A stretch of DNA of 64,000 bases from Skeletonema tropicum (GCA_037178625.1 CM074134.1:3224001-3288000); one strand, 5' to 3'. Shown: positions 21,101 to 32,062, counted from the stretch's first letter. Translations and numbers: made by a program. The notes: generated by a model from the sequence alone, not told the origin.

Positions 21101-23320
21101 AAAACAAAGCGTCCACAATCACTCTCCACATGATCACGAAGAAGCTTCCGACGACTCCCACGAGCATGGCAGTCATTCTCATCACTCTCATGAACATGAT
21201 CATTATCATTCAGAGGGGAAAGAATCAAATGACCACAATTTTGAGAGCGTGTTAGCCAAGATGGATGGGAAGGACTTTGCTCATTTGATAGAAGAGTGAG
21301 TAAACCCCTTGCTTCATGTTCATTCTTTTCTTATCAATCGTGCAAAACTGGCTCACACTCATTGATTTCAGCATGGATGGCTACTTGTGCGAGCTGGCTG
21401 GAGCTCAAATTAGAGATGGATTACATATCATGGGAAAGGTCCCCGAAGGTGAAACAATGCTTGACATGTTGCAGGCACTTACTCGCCTCTCCAACTTGGA
21501 GATAGCTTCACTCCGTGGAGCTATAGCAGCACTTTTTGACCTCGATGCAAGTGAGCTGCTTGAGAATCAAGGATCACGTGTACAAGATGTCCCCCCTATG
21601 CTTGTCCAATTGGCAGATCGTCCCCTCGTGACTGCAGGGGACATTATTGAAACAATTGACGAGTTGGTAAAGCATTTACTTGCACTTTTGCAGCAGGAGA
21701 AGTTCGAAGCCGGCTCAATAGCCAAAGTAATTGGTGAAACTTTCCCTCAGCTTGAAGCAGACGCCGAGACATCAGACATTACTACAACGTTGAAGTTTGT
21801 GTGCACAGGCATTGTCCCAAATCTCTCTGAAACTACACAAGAGATTTCTAATCTGATCCTTGCACTCGATGGTGGCTTCGTTCCTGCAGGTCCTTCGGGC
21901 TCTCCAACACGAGGAATGGCTCATTTGCTACCCACTGGTCGAAATTTTTATGCTTGTGATCCACAGTCACTGCCTTCTTTAGCAGCATGGGAAGTAGGAC
22001 AAGGATTAGCCAAGACTTGTCTTGATAGATACCTTGCTGATACGGGAGCCTATCCAGAACATGTTGCAATCAGTGTTTGGGGTACCGCTGCAATGAGGAC
22101 GCACGGAGATGATAGTAAGTTGTTCATAGGCGGCAATATTTGAGTATATTATGTTGTATTGTGTCTATTCTCACAAACTTTTAACGCATTCTCTCTTGAA
22201 TTCTGCACCCATGCAGTTGCGGAGATCTTCAGTCTCCTTGGAATTCGTCCGAAGTGGCAAAAAGAGAATCACAGAGTTACAGGAGTGGAGCTGATTCCTT
22301 TATCGGAGCTTGGGCGGCCTCGTATAGATGTTACAATACGCATCAGTGGCTTTTTCAGAGGTGAGTTGAATTGTAGTTTGCGATCTTCGTCCAGAGTCAA
22401 ACCTTGAATCATTAGCTAACGATCTTTTCTCCACAGACGCATTTCCACACCTAATCACCTTATTGGACGATGCTGTCAACATGGCACTTGACGCCGATGA
22501 GCCAGTAGAGCAAAATTTTATTCGAAAACATTACCTCGAAGACTTGGCAAATGAGGAGAATGAGACATCTGCTCGGTATCGTGTATTTGGCTGTCCACCA
22601 GGAGCCTATGGCATTGGAATTTTAGATCTAATTGAAGCTCAGAATTGGAAGGACGAGCATGATTTTGCCGAATGTTATGTCAATTGGGGAGGCTATGCCT
22701 ATAGCAAACGATCCCCTGAGGGTATCGAAGCCAAGTCAGAGTTCACTCATCGACTGACAACAGTGGAGGTAGCAATCCACAATCAAGATGATCGAGAGCA
22801 CGATATTTTTGATTCCGACGATTACTTCCAATTTCATGGTGGTCTAATTGCCACGATCAAGGCGCTCTCTGGAAAAGATCCAAAAGGCTACTTTGGAGAT
22901 AGTCAAAATCCTGCAGCCCCCAAATGCCGAGACATCAAAGAGGAAACTCTACGAGTCTACAGAACAAGGGTGGTCAACCCCAAGTGGTTGGAGAGTATCA
23001 AACAACATGGATACAAAGGCGCTAGCGAAATGGCAGCCACTGTAGATTATCTATTCGGGTTTGATGCCACAGCCAACGTCGTATCAGACTTTATGTACGA
23101 AGAAGTTGCTCAGCAATACGCCTTAGATAAAGCAACACAAGAATTCTACAAGAATTCCAATCCGTGGGCACAAAAGGGAATTTCAGAACGGCTTCTAGAA
23201 GCTGCACAGAGAGGAATGTGGGCGGAACCTGACCCAGAGACGTTGGAGGCTTTGAGGCAGACGTTACTGCAATGTGATGCTGAGCTTGAGGGCCGCTCGG
23301 AGCTTTCTCAACAGACTTGA
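18197..23320 (+). CDS. cobN: CobN-type cobaltochelatase large subunit with His-rich insert
   Basis: Seven exons (18197-19843, 19935-20159, 20247-20460, 20569-21295, 21372-22114, 22217-22360, 22437-23320), all with GT-AG borders and compatible phases, give about 1527 residues. CobN inserts Co2+ into hydrogenobyrinate diamide in aerobic B12 synthesis. Signatures in order are [143 protein letters not shown] and [20 protein letters not shown]. These favour CobN over ChlH. No plastid presequence is seen, so it is probably cytosolic. Exon 4 carries the unusual His-rich insert. Intact CobN beside a broken ChlD is odd. Confidence 0.92.
20584..21220 (+). repeat. His/Asp-rich coding repeat inside cobN exon 4
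   Basis: In-frame tandem repeat encoding blocks of about 57 residues built on [21 protein letters not shown] and [15 protein letters not shown]. Three clear large blocks follow shorter starter units. The unit is rich in His, Asp, Ser and Glu with one Cys per block, as in metal-storage loops of zinc, nickel and cobalt chaperones. It sits between KINLDE and DGYLCEL, two segments that are adjacent in ordinary CobN, so it is an insertion. Confidence 0.88.
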
Positions 23321-23656
23321 TAATAATTTGATAGGAGTATCTCTTAAAATCCGTCTACATCTCGTAGTCCTCACACTTCTACTAGATAATGAGATAATAT
23401 ATATATATTCTCTTTCGCCAGAGACTGATCAAGGAAGGAGAACCAATCATCATAGCAGCACTCTCACGGCAAGTTGAGGGAGCGCTTGTGTCGTATCGGT
23501 AGTGTCCGGTACCCAGAACTCCTCAACTCCTCTCCTCCATCCAGCTTCCAGTTTCCAGTCCATCCTCTTCCATCTTCCACTCGTCTGGAGTTTGTTGATC
23601 GATGTAGTTGTGTTGTGATCTTTGTTGTGTACTCCTCTATGCAATAAGATAATGAT
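23321..23656. other. intergenic stretch
   Basis: An AT-rich run (ataatatatatatattctc) sits about 75 bases past the cobN stop and may mark its 3' end. The remainder is the upstream region of the RING gene. Nothing else is seen. Confidence 0.5.
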
Positions 23657-25908
23657 ATGGCTGCAAATGTCGATAATGACGGCCAGCAAGGAAGTGCACT
23701 GGAAATAATGGGTGAATCTCAACAAACGGTAAGTGGAAAGACGCTTGGTGGCTGCCTCTTGTAACGTTATGATATCAACAAATAATATTCATTGCCTCAT
23801 CTTCGATTGATTGACAACACACAGATTGCTAGGAGATTCACCGATGCAACTTCAAATGACATAAACCAATCCACAGACGCAAAGGATGTTTGCTGCATAT
23901 GCCTTTCAGAAATGAAGGGAGAGGGAAGAGTAAAAAAGATGCGATGCAGTCATTTACTTCATACATTGTGCATTTGTGAAGTTGTTGAAAAGGCGAGGTC
24001 AGTTGCAGCCGCGTTATGTCCGCTTTGCAGAGTAAGTAAATTATTGTTGCTGGGGTATTGCATTCATTATTTTGAGTTCATCGCCTAAGTTATATTTTGG
24101 TATTTAAGGAGCCCTTGCTAAATAATGATGAAGCTCGAGAACTTCAAGCTGAAATTGGGGATTTAGTTGAGGTGAATAATTATTATGGTAGATATGATCA
24201 TGAATTGACAGATTTTGAACTAGAGCAAGGATATCAAGAATATTTAGATGACCAGCAACATCTTTACGAGGAATTTTTGGAGCAGCAACGCATCGAGATG
24301 GAGGAAGCGGAAGCGCAGGCGAGATATGAGGAAGAAGAACAATATCGTATCGAGATGGAGGAGGCAGAAGCGCAGGCGAGGTATGAGCAAGAAGAACACG
24401 AAGAGCAATATCGTATCGAGATGGAGGAGGCAGAAGCGCAGGCGAGATACGAGCAAGAAGAACATGAAGAACAATATCGTATCGAGATGGAGGAGGCAGA
24501 AGAGCAGGCGAGATATGAGGAAGAAGAACAATATCGTATCGAGATGGAGGAGGCAGAAGAGCAGGCGAGATATGAGGAAGAAGAACAATATCGTATCGAG
24601 ATGGAGGAGGCAGAAGCGCAGGCGAGGTATGAGCAAGAAGAACACGAAGAGCAATATCGTATCGAGATGGAGGAGGCAGAAGCGCAGGCGAGATACGAGC
24701 AAGAAGAACATGAAGAACAATATCGTATCGAGATGGAGGAGGCAGAAGAGCAGGCGAGATATGAGGAAGAAGAACAATATCGTATCGAGATGGAGGAGGC
24801 AGAAGCGCAGGCGAGATATGAGCAAGAAGAACATGAAGAGCAATATCGTATCGAGATGGAAGAAGCAGAAGCGCAGGCGAGATATGAGCAAGAAGAACAT
24901 GAAGAACAATATCGTATTGAGATGGAGGAGGCAGAAGCGCAGGCGAGATATGAGCAAGAAGAACATGAAGAACAATATCGTATCGAGATGGAAGAAGCAG
25001 AAGCGCAGGCGAGATATGAGCAAGAAGAACACGAAGAACAATATCGTATTGAGATGGAAGAAGCAGAAGCGCAGGCGAGATATGAGCAAGAAGAACATGA
25101 AGAGCAATATCGTATCGAGATGGAGGAAGCGGAAGCGCAGGCGAGATATGAGCAAGAAGAACATGAAGAGCAATATCGTATCGAGATGGAGGAGGCAGAA
25201 GCGCAGGCGAGATATGAGGAAGAAGAACAATATCGTATCGAGATGGAGGAGGCAGAAGCGCAGGCGAGGTATGAGCAAGAAGAACATGAAGAGCAATATC
25301 GTATCGAGATGGAGGAGGCAGAAGCGCAGGCGAGATACGAGCAAGAAGAACACGAAGAACAATATCGTATCAAGATGGAGGAGGCAGAAGCGCAGGCGAG
25401 ATATGAGCAAGAAGAACATGAAGAGCAATATCGTATCGAGATGGAAGAAGCAGAAGCGCAGGCGAGATATGAGCAAGAAGAATATGAAGAACAATATCGT
25501 ATCGAGATGGAAGAAGCAGAAGCGCAGGCGAGATATGAGCAAGAAGAACACGAAGAACAATATCGTATCGAGATGGAAGAAGCAGAAGCGCAGGCGAGAT
25601 ATGAGCAAGAAGAACATGAAGAACAATACCGTATCGAGATGGAAGAAGCAGAAGCGCAGGCGAGATATGAGCAAGAAGAACACGAAGAACAATATCGTAT
25701 TGAGATGGAAGAAGCAGAAGCGCAGGCGAGATATGAGCAAGAAGAACACGAAGAACAATATCGTATTGAGATGGAAGAAGCAGAAGCGCAGGCGAGATAT
25801 GAGCAAGAAGAACATGAAGAGCAATATCGTATCGAGATGGAGGAAGCGGAAGCGCAGGCGAAATTTGAGGAAATGCACTGCCTGTATCGAGCGAGATCTG
25901 AAGGGTAA
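23657..25908 (+). CDS. RING-finger protein with Glu/Gln-rich coiled-coil repeat
   Basis: Three exons (23657-23728, 23825-24031, 24109-25908) with phase-0 GT-AG introns give about 692 residues. Exon 2 holds a RING-type zinc finger: CCICLSEM, then MRCSHLLHTLC and ALCPLCREPL, matching Cys-x2-Cys, Cys-x-His-x3-His-type spacing and a final Cys-x2-Cys. This suggests an E3 ubiquitin ligase. After a short linker, residues about 150-680 are 24 full units plus one partial unit of RIEMEEAEAQARYEQEEHEEQY or its 19-residue form. They predict a very long charged coiled coil or single alpha helix. Near-identical units point to recent expansion. The partner is unknown. Confidence 0.85.
24289..25866 (+). repeat. 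66/57-base coding minisatellite, about 25 units
   Basis: Tandem units of 66 bases (19 copies) and 57 bases (5 copies), plus one partial unit, encode the coiled coil of the RING protein. The 57-base form lacks nine bases (the E-H-E part of the unit). Third-position changes (gag/gaa, cac/cat, tat/tac) are shuffled between units, as expected from unequal exchange. Because no unit contains a stop in several frames, long shadow frames exist on both strands. Confidence 0.95.
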
Positions 25909-27100
25909 ACAGACTAAGACACCGCTTCAGTATTATGCGCAGCTATCTGGTACATTGCAATTTTGAACGGAACATCTTCACCTTCAACTTTCACTCATTG
26001 AAAAGTTGAGCATATGAAAGTGTGATGGTTTGATATGGGATCTTGAAATACAGAGGGAGATTGCCCTCACTCATACTCAAACTCAAAGAGTTGGAACTGG
26101 TCGGTGTAAGGATATTGTCGCCTGACTGGCAACATCAAGAAGTTGAGCGCAATAAGATACACAATTGAGTAGGTGATCATTCACGACTGTCGCAATACTA
26201 CATCTAGCCGACTATCCACGTTTGGAGCATTTAAATCTTGACCTGCCGTTAGAGGGGATATTTGCCCTGGAGCTAGAGCTGGAGAGGCTCTCTCTCTCCC
26301 GTCATTTTGAAGCAGGTGTTTAATGAGGTACCTCGTTTATGCGAACAATTCAGACAATAAAGTTAACATCATAATATATAATTACATATTCAGTCGCTGT
26401 AAATGTTGATGTTGGCCTTGTCCTTGCTGTCAAATTCAGCACAATCATACAATCATGACTTTCCCCGCTCCTTGACAATTGTTGCTTTTCTTTTCACGCT
26501 CCATTGCAATTGCTTCGTTTTTTTGTTGCTCGAAGATATGACAGCTGATGGTTTGGTTCATACAATTCGTCAGGCGGTTGGATAAAGTAATATTATTACT
26601 GTCAAGCCTCTTCGTGCCGCCGAGAGCCTATAGATACTGCTAAAGAAAGACGACTATTTGATCATCTAGTTAGATTATGAGCTTTGCTATTCGCTGTTGC
26701 TGGCAAACTGTGAAAACAGGGCTGCAGTGCGCCGCTTGACCTTGACAAAAGTGATGAACGATCACTACAGTGCCGTCACAAGTCACAGGACTCAGTAGTG
26801 ATGCTTTGTTCGAGTTAGTAAGTATCCAAGGTTTTGTGCAAGTCCGAGATGCAGACTATCCTATCTCCTTCCCTGCCGAGAAACTATTCACTCCACTTAT
26901 GGATAGCTCCTTCCCTGCCGAAACCTCGGTTATACGTATTCACTCCACTTATGGATAGCAAGGTCAAGATGATTGTCATGGTCATGGATCGAGAACACTT
27001 AAGTGACCTTGCTTGTTAAAGCTTTTATGACCATTCGGTCGTAAAAATCTGAACGCCGTTGATTTCTTAGTAGTTTATTGTTATTGATAATGATGAATAA
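25909..27100. other. gene-free stretch
   Basis: No supported gene. About 26870-26960 contains a short direct duplication: ctccttccctgccga with ttcactccacttatggatagc, twice. AT-rich DNA lies at 26365-26395. Confidence 0.5.
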
Positions 27101-27540
27101 TTTGTGGCAATGGCAAAGGCAATGGCAATGGCAATGGTTCAAAGTTTAAGTCAACATAAGAAGAAGACGCAGCTGAAGCTGAGTAGTCTAATGCTATAAA
27201 GCCCTATAAATAATGCAACAGCAACAGTGGTTGCATGTTGCATGTGTGGAAGAACGTGGCTGGCTACTGCATGTATCAATAATCTCGCTGCGGACCACTT
27301 TAAATGAAGAGAGAGGAACAGGCGGTACATTAAGGTAGGGTTAGGGCTAGGGCTACCGAAGAAGACTTACTTATTTTACTGATGATTCCTCGCAAAGGTG
27401 ATGTACTGTAGTTCAACTTGAACATTGCTTTTGTCTTTCGCGGTACTCAACTTGTCCACATAAATGTGCGAACAAAATCAATCATGGCGCCGACGCGGCA
27501 TCTCTTCCAGCCTTTCATTCAGAAAGGCTCTGTCATTCAA

Positions 27541-27668
27541 TAATGCCGACAGACAGCATCATGAAGAGCTCTCACAGCCATTCATTTATTCATGGATGGG
27601 AAATCCTGTCGCAAGCCACAAGCCGCTGTTCTGCTTGCTGTGCTCACATTTCTTCATCGAGCACAACA
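27541..27668 (+). repeat. dispersed repeat, left part
   Basis: Bases such as gctctcacagccattcattta, tcatggatggg and gcttgctgtgctca match the reverse complement of about 49700-49830. The continuation of that repeat (catcgagcataccgtcaacatc, accatgtcggccaactctcc) is found at 29240-29345, so a once-continuous repeat appears split in this region. Confidence 0.65.
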
Positions 27669-27786
27669 ACCTCTTGATCACTTTCCTAAGGTATCACCTA
27701 GAGAGATTACTACTAATTGATTGGTACTAATTGGTTAATACTTTGATTACTACTTATTAATTGACATAGGAATCCGACCAGCGAGT

Positions 27787-28392
27787 TCAGATATCATCTT
27801 TACCTAAAAACATATTGCCTTGAGCTTGATGATAATGAAGATCAACCCATTCTTCATTTGGATGCGAAGGATTTTGCCTGTGCGTGTTGCCTTGGACTTC
27901 GGCATCATTGATTCTCTCAACTTGCATAGTCAGAGATAGAGCGGAGGTCCAATTGCCGCCGATCAGGGCAAGTCCTGAGGCACAAGATGCTGGGTTTAGC
28001 GTTGAGCCTGGTTTACAGTTCTCACTCTTCGTCGGAATGCGCAGTTCTTGCGGGCCCATGTCACTTCCTTCTCTTGAGCCAGCGTTGACATCGGCATCGT
28101 TAGTAGATTTGGAAAGAGCAGTGGTCATAGAACTGTCTTTTCCGAAGCCGCCGCTGATTAGAGCAAGCTCTGAGGGGCAAGATGCTGAGTTTAGAATAGG
28201 GCCTGGTTTACAGTTCTCACTCTTCGTCGGAATGCACAGTTCTTGCATGTCACTTCCTTTTATGACAGACGCATTGGCAACATCGGTTGAGATAGGAAGA
28301 GAGGACAAGGAGCTACATTCGGAAGCGTTTTGAACACGTAGCATATAGGAGGAAGAAACAGCGGAGATTGGTTGTGGAGAGGCCTTCATCAT
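27787..28392 (-). CDS. chimeric relative of the QDPFLYYS gene, 201 aa
   Basis: The N-terminus MMKASPQPISAVSSSY matches the gene at 9411 (MMKASQQPISAVSSSS), and the upstream 170 bases are also shared. After that the protein differs. It contains an internal duplication of a 40-50 residue unit: IPTKSENCKPGPILNSASCP and IPTKSENCKPGSTLNPASCA, each followed by a Gly-rich stretch. The family motifs are absent from the frame. The middle of the original gene instead lies upstream at 28670-28843. It may be expressed as a new protein or be a rearranged pseudogene. Confidence 0.5.
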   Translation of the reverse strand: MMKASPQPISAVSSSYMLRVQNASECSSLSSLPISTDVANASVIKGSDMQELCIPTKSENCKPGPILNSASCPSELALISGGFGKDSSMTTALSKSTNDADVNAGSREGSDMGPQELRIPTKSENCKPGSTLNPASCASGLALIGGNWTSALSLTMQVERINDAEVQGNTHRQNPSHPNEEWVDLHYHQAQGNMFLGKDDI

Positions 28393-28669
28393 GGTGTGCC
28401 ATGTAGAATTTGATTATGTGATAAATTTATGTTGGTGTGGATGTTGAATTCGTCAGCATGAAGTTTCATCTGTCGGGGTCGCAGATGATGTAATGTCAAT
28501 TTTCCCAATCTGTCGGGTTCCTCGCCCCATGTATGTACTTCAAGGACACTGTTCTGAGCGAGAAATCAGCGATAAAAATAACTAGGAGTACTCTCGATCC
28601 ACCTGATAGATCCTCTCCTACCTGTCCAAATATGTACTCTCTCTCTCTAGAGAATTAAAATGCACTGAT

Positions 28670-28843
28670 CCATGGTGGCCGTCGACTGCTGATGGGCTGA
28701 CAACGAGCTCTAGAGGACGATCCGTGATCAGGCGAGTCGCCTTTCACGTCTTGAAGAAGGAGTTCTCTCATCCTTACTCTGTCATTTGAGTAGTAGAGAA
28801 ATGGGTCTTGAACTTCAAGATGGGATGTATTTCTTCAGTGTGG
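28670..28843 (-). pseudogene. displaced internal piece of the QDPFLYYS gene
   Basis: The reverse complement matches 9518-9690 almost base for base: actgaagaaat, ttcaagacccatttctctac, gacagagtaaggatgagaga, cagcagtcgacggccacc. It lies upstream of the promoter and 5' end of the same gene copy, so the order within the copy has been scrambled. It encodes part of the QDPFLYYS core but is cut off at both ends. Confidence 0.85.
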
Positions 28844-28976
28844 TGTTACATCAAATACAAAGTTAATCAGATTAGATTTATAACTCTCATTTGATCAGTA
28901 CATACGATAAGTCTTCTTACATACCGCCTCTTTGTGCGTCCGCAGCGGCAGTAGCCAGCCACGTTCTTCCAACGTT

Positions 28977-29095
28977 TCGCGTAGCACGGAACGTCTCATA
29001 CGCTCATACGATCACTCACTTCTCATCAATCTTTATCCTTGTTTTTGTATCCGTAATCGCAGTAGTACTGATTAGTCTGTTTATTACGTAATCAT
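28977..29095 (-). repeat. solo LTR-like fragment
   Basis: The reverse complement matches about 57618-57775: aacaaggataaagattg, gagaagtgagtgatcgt, gagacgtt, cagactaatcagtactactg. It interrupts the right arm of the inverted repeat spanning 27101-29256, which means it inserted after that structure formed. It is probably a solo or truncated long terminal repeat of the element at 57593-64000. Confidence 0.65.
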
Positions 29096-29256
29096 AGCGT
29101 GCCGTGCTACTTTTAACGCCAAATAAACATGAAACGACCGCTGCATTACACAGGGATTTCTATAGCATTAGACTATTAAGCTTCAGCTGCGTCTTCTCCT
29201 TAGACTTGACTTGAACCATTGCCATTGCCATTGCCATTGCCACAAACTATGCTTGC

Positions 29257-29584
29257 TGTGCTCATAATTTTTCATCGAGCATACCGTCAACATCATTCAC
29301 TACCAAACTACCATGTCGGCCAACTCTCCGCTCTTCACTGGCCGGCCGCTATCCTACCGCCGCCTCCCAACAGCATTAACCCAATAATAATAATAATATA
29401 ACAGAAATTTTAAAGTACGTCTGATTAGCCCTCTAGGGGCGAAATTATGACTAACCAACATGTGTGCTGTGTCGGTAGCATTGATAATACTCTATACTGC
29501 CTCCACAACTGTTTCTCAGATCGCACTCCAAGCCAGAAGACCTAAATAGTCTCCTGGCCAGGATTAGTTCAACCATACGGTTGT
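29257..29584. other. repeat-derived stretch
   Basis: About 29240-29345 (ttttcatcgagcataccgtcaac, accatgtcggccaactctcc, ccggccgctat) matches the reverse complement of 49620-49720. An aat run lies at 29380-29398. No gene is seen. Confidence 0.6.
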
Positions 29585-32062
29585 TTACGTCGTCGATTTC
29601 TCGAGTTCATTGAGGACTGCGTCTATTGTCGGCTGTCCCTCCTCACGATACAATACTACTCTATTTGCGTGTTCCTCGGCTTCATCAGCCATACGTTGCC
29701 GCTGAGGTGGCGGTAGTGGTGGGCCGAATTCATTGAAGTAGAACGATAAAGTTCGTTGACTTTTCTTCCGCTGTTCTGCTCGCATCTCGACCGCTTGCCT
29801 GCCTATCTTGAGGTGATGCACCCACATTCGCCTAGTAGCCAAATCCATATTGCTTATTTCGTCAATACTATGATTTGCCCACCGTTGGTGAAAGCCTGGC
29901 GGCATCTCCTCTCGATGTTGACTGTACCATACCAATTGCTCTGCTAAATGTGCACTCTCTATTTGCTTGTCAAATGACTGAGTTCCATGAGCTAGTCTGT
30001 TTCGCTCATGCCACTGCGGTAGTGCAACTTCATACCAGATCAATTTTTGGAGTTGATAAAACTGCTGGTGGGCGTCCCCATGATGAGTACTCTCCAATGC
30101 TTGATACCATTCTTTTACCAGATATCCTCTGAAGAAGTCATCCCACCCGAGGTCACGTTGTGCTTCCAGTGCTTCCTGGATCCTCGGGCATTCTGATGTG
30201 GTTCGAATCTCGCCTCCGTTTGCATATTGTTCTACCAAGTTTGCCACTCTGAGTAGTATTTTTCGTGATATTTTCCGGAGTCCTTTCTTCCGGAGTGCTG
30301 CTATAATTGCAGAACGTTTCGCAGCCATAACCGGGTGGGAACATTGAAACACGTGTGCTATTGTTTCGTCATCACACTGCCGACAGTTCGGACACTGCGA
30401 TACTTGCGTTTCATGTTGCTTCACGTGATTCACTGGGAGGAGGCCATGCATTAGTTTGCAGGTAAATCGCTGCTGGCTAAGGGTACTTTTCCGTCTCACT
30501 TCCCCTATCGTCATCCAATACACATTGTCATATTGCTCGTCCGTCCATCCGTGTCTTCGCTTGATATATTTCCGGAGGATTGGTTCACGACGCGCTTTGT
30601 TGACGTGGCTTCGCATCCCAGCTGTGATCCACTTATTCCCTATTCGTAAAACTGCTTTTGATCCCTCATACGGCATCTGTAATATTTCTTGCTCAGGTGG
30701 TAGTTGGATGGGATTCTCAATGGCTGCTGCCGTTGTTTCTCCCGCTAATTCGTCGCACGCAATGTTGATCATAGCGTTGTCATCCAATCCATCCAAGTCT
30801 TTCTCTTTTCCCAATGCGCTTTCCGTGGTTTCTAATGAATCGCAGTCACTTTCGTCCGGTTCCGTCTTCTTTTTGGCCGTATCTTGGTGTCCCCGGACGT
30901 GCTGACTAATTACTCCAAATGGTAACTTCTGCCGTAGATGCTGTATTGCCATCAAAAGATCTCCTTCAGGTTGTATTGTGTCCCGTCCTGTCTTCATTGG
31001 CCGATTACTCGTAAAAGCACCTGACTCATTATCAAACCATTGAGTAATATCGTCGTCTGGCCCCAATTCTATGCCAAGATATTGTATGTGATACAGCGCT
31101 CGATACAACCCTTCCAATTCAGCTCGGTACGAGTTTACTGAGCTGACGTTTGTCATCAAAAAACATGCCTTGACATACTCGTTTTGATTAGTTGGGATAA
31201 TCCATGCTGCCGCTGCCACATTGTGCACTCGAAGGACAGAACCATCACTACCTGTCTTCTTTGGCTTCATTTCCGTGCCTGGTAGGTGTGTATTTTCGGT
31301 CACGTATCCCGGAGGCTTAGCTTCCTGCTGTTGCTGTTGTGCCATCTGATACGGACGGCGAGTCCATACACCCTCATCTACCTCTGTCATTTTCATCGGA
31401 TAACACTCTAGCGGTATAGCGTTGACGTCACATTCATATTTGTAGAACCCACTTTGCACTGGTTGTTCTGTTAGCTTCTGAATAAAGCTTTCACCAGTAG
31501 CTGTCTCTCCTCGTTTGTAGATCACCCCCTTACCTCGGTAGCAGTCATACCATGTGTTCCGTTTCACCGGAAACCACTTTCCAAGTGGTATGTCAAGTTC
31601 CATTGAATTGGTGTGGTGGTGGCGACTATCCAATCTATTGCAGAATGTTTCTCGTATACACCTACGAAACAAGGAGAACCACTTCTTCGGAGGGCATGGA
31701 ATTTGCGGCCATCTCCAATCAGATCCCGCTACAAAATTGCCCCCCAGCGTTGTATTTCCGATATATTCTCCATTCTCAACCACTAGGTCTGCTAATGTGA
31801 TCACTCGCATATAGATACGGACTGCATTGAGCTTTCTCAATATCGATGGCTTTATTTTCCGTCGAATAAATGCTTCCATAATTGATTGATCGCCTTCCCT
31901 CTGCAGTGCTGGGATTGTGGCATCTTCCATCCATATCGTAGCATCTATCTCAGCTAATCGATTTTTCAAGCTCACTAGTAGTCCATTGTCCATATATGTC
32001 AGCCTTTCTTTGTACTCAAACAATGGTGTTATCAGGCCTGACTGCAGTTGCAATTCATCCAA
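29585..32062 (-). mobile_element. 5'-truncated LINE-like ORF with RNase H domain
   Basis: Open frame of 825 codons with no true ATG at its start; it begins where the inverted repeat ends, so the 5' part with the polymerase domain is gone. An RNase H-like region lies about residues 270-440 (DGSVLRVHNVAAAAWII, SYRAELEGLYRAL, WFDNESGAF, ACDELAGE). A zinc-binding segment CPNCRQCDDETIAHVFQC lies near residues 560-577. These are typical of the C-terminal half of non-LTR retrotransposon polyproteins in diatoms. The frame is uninterrupted, so truncation is recent. It ends in a TCFYFNEF-type tail region with no recognised domain. Confidence 0.75.

Larger units (their letters stand above)
27101..29256. 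mobile_element. inverted-repeat-bounded segment, about 2.1 kb
   Basis: The left flank, about 27101-27290 (tttgtggcaatggc, gaagacgcagctgaagct, tagtctaatgctata, gaagaacgtggctggctactgc), reappears inverted at about 28940-29256. The right flank is interrupted by an LTR-like insert at about 28977-29095. The interior holds a rearranged gene copy (27787-28843) and a dispersed repeat. It could be a foldback-type or non-autonomous DNA element, or the product of an inversion. I see no transposase. Confidence 0.6.

Noticed and set aside
20532..21299. His-rich stretch as a separate zinc-transporter-like gene
   Set aside because: It is flanked by GT-AG introns in phase with CobN on both sides and has no start or membrane segments of its own.
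18197..23320. Calling the large chelatase ChlH (chlorophyll synthesis)
   Set aside because: ChlH and CobN are related, but the [18 protein letters not shown] and [14 protein letters not shown] segments and lack of a plastid presequence fit CobN better.
24244..25966. Long open frames in other frames and on the minus strand over the minisatellite
   Set aside because: They exist only because the repeat unit lacks stops in those frames; only the frame joined to the RING exons has spliced continuity.
27330..27356. Telomere repeat (gggttagggctaggg)
   Set aside because: Only about two imperfect units are present; this is too short for a telomeric or fusion site.
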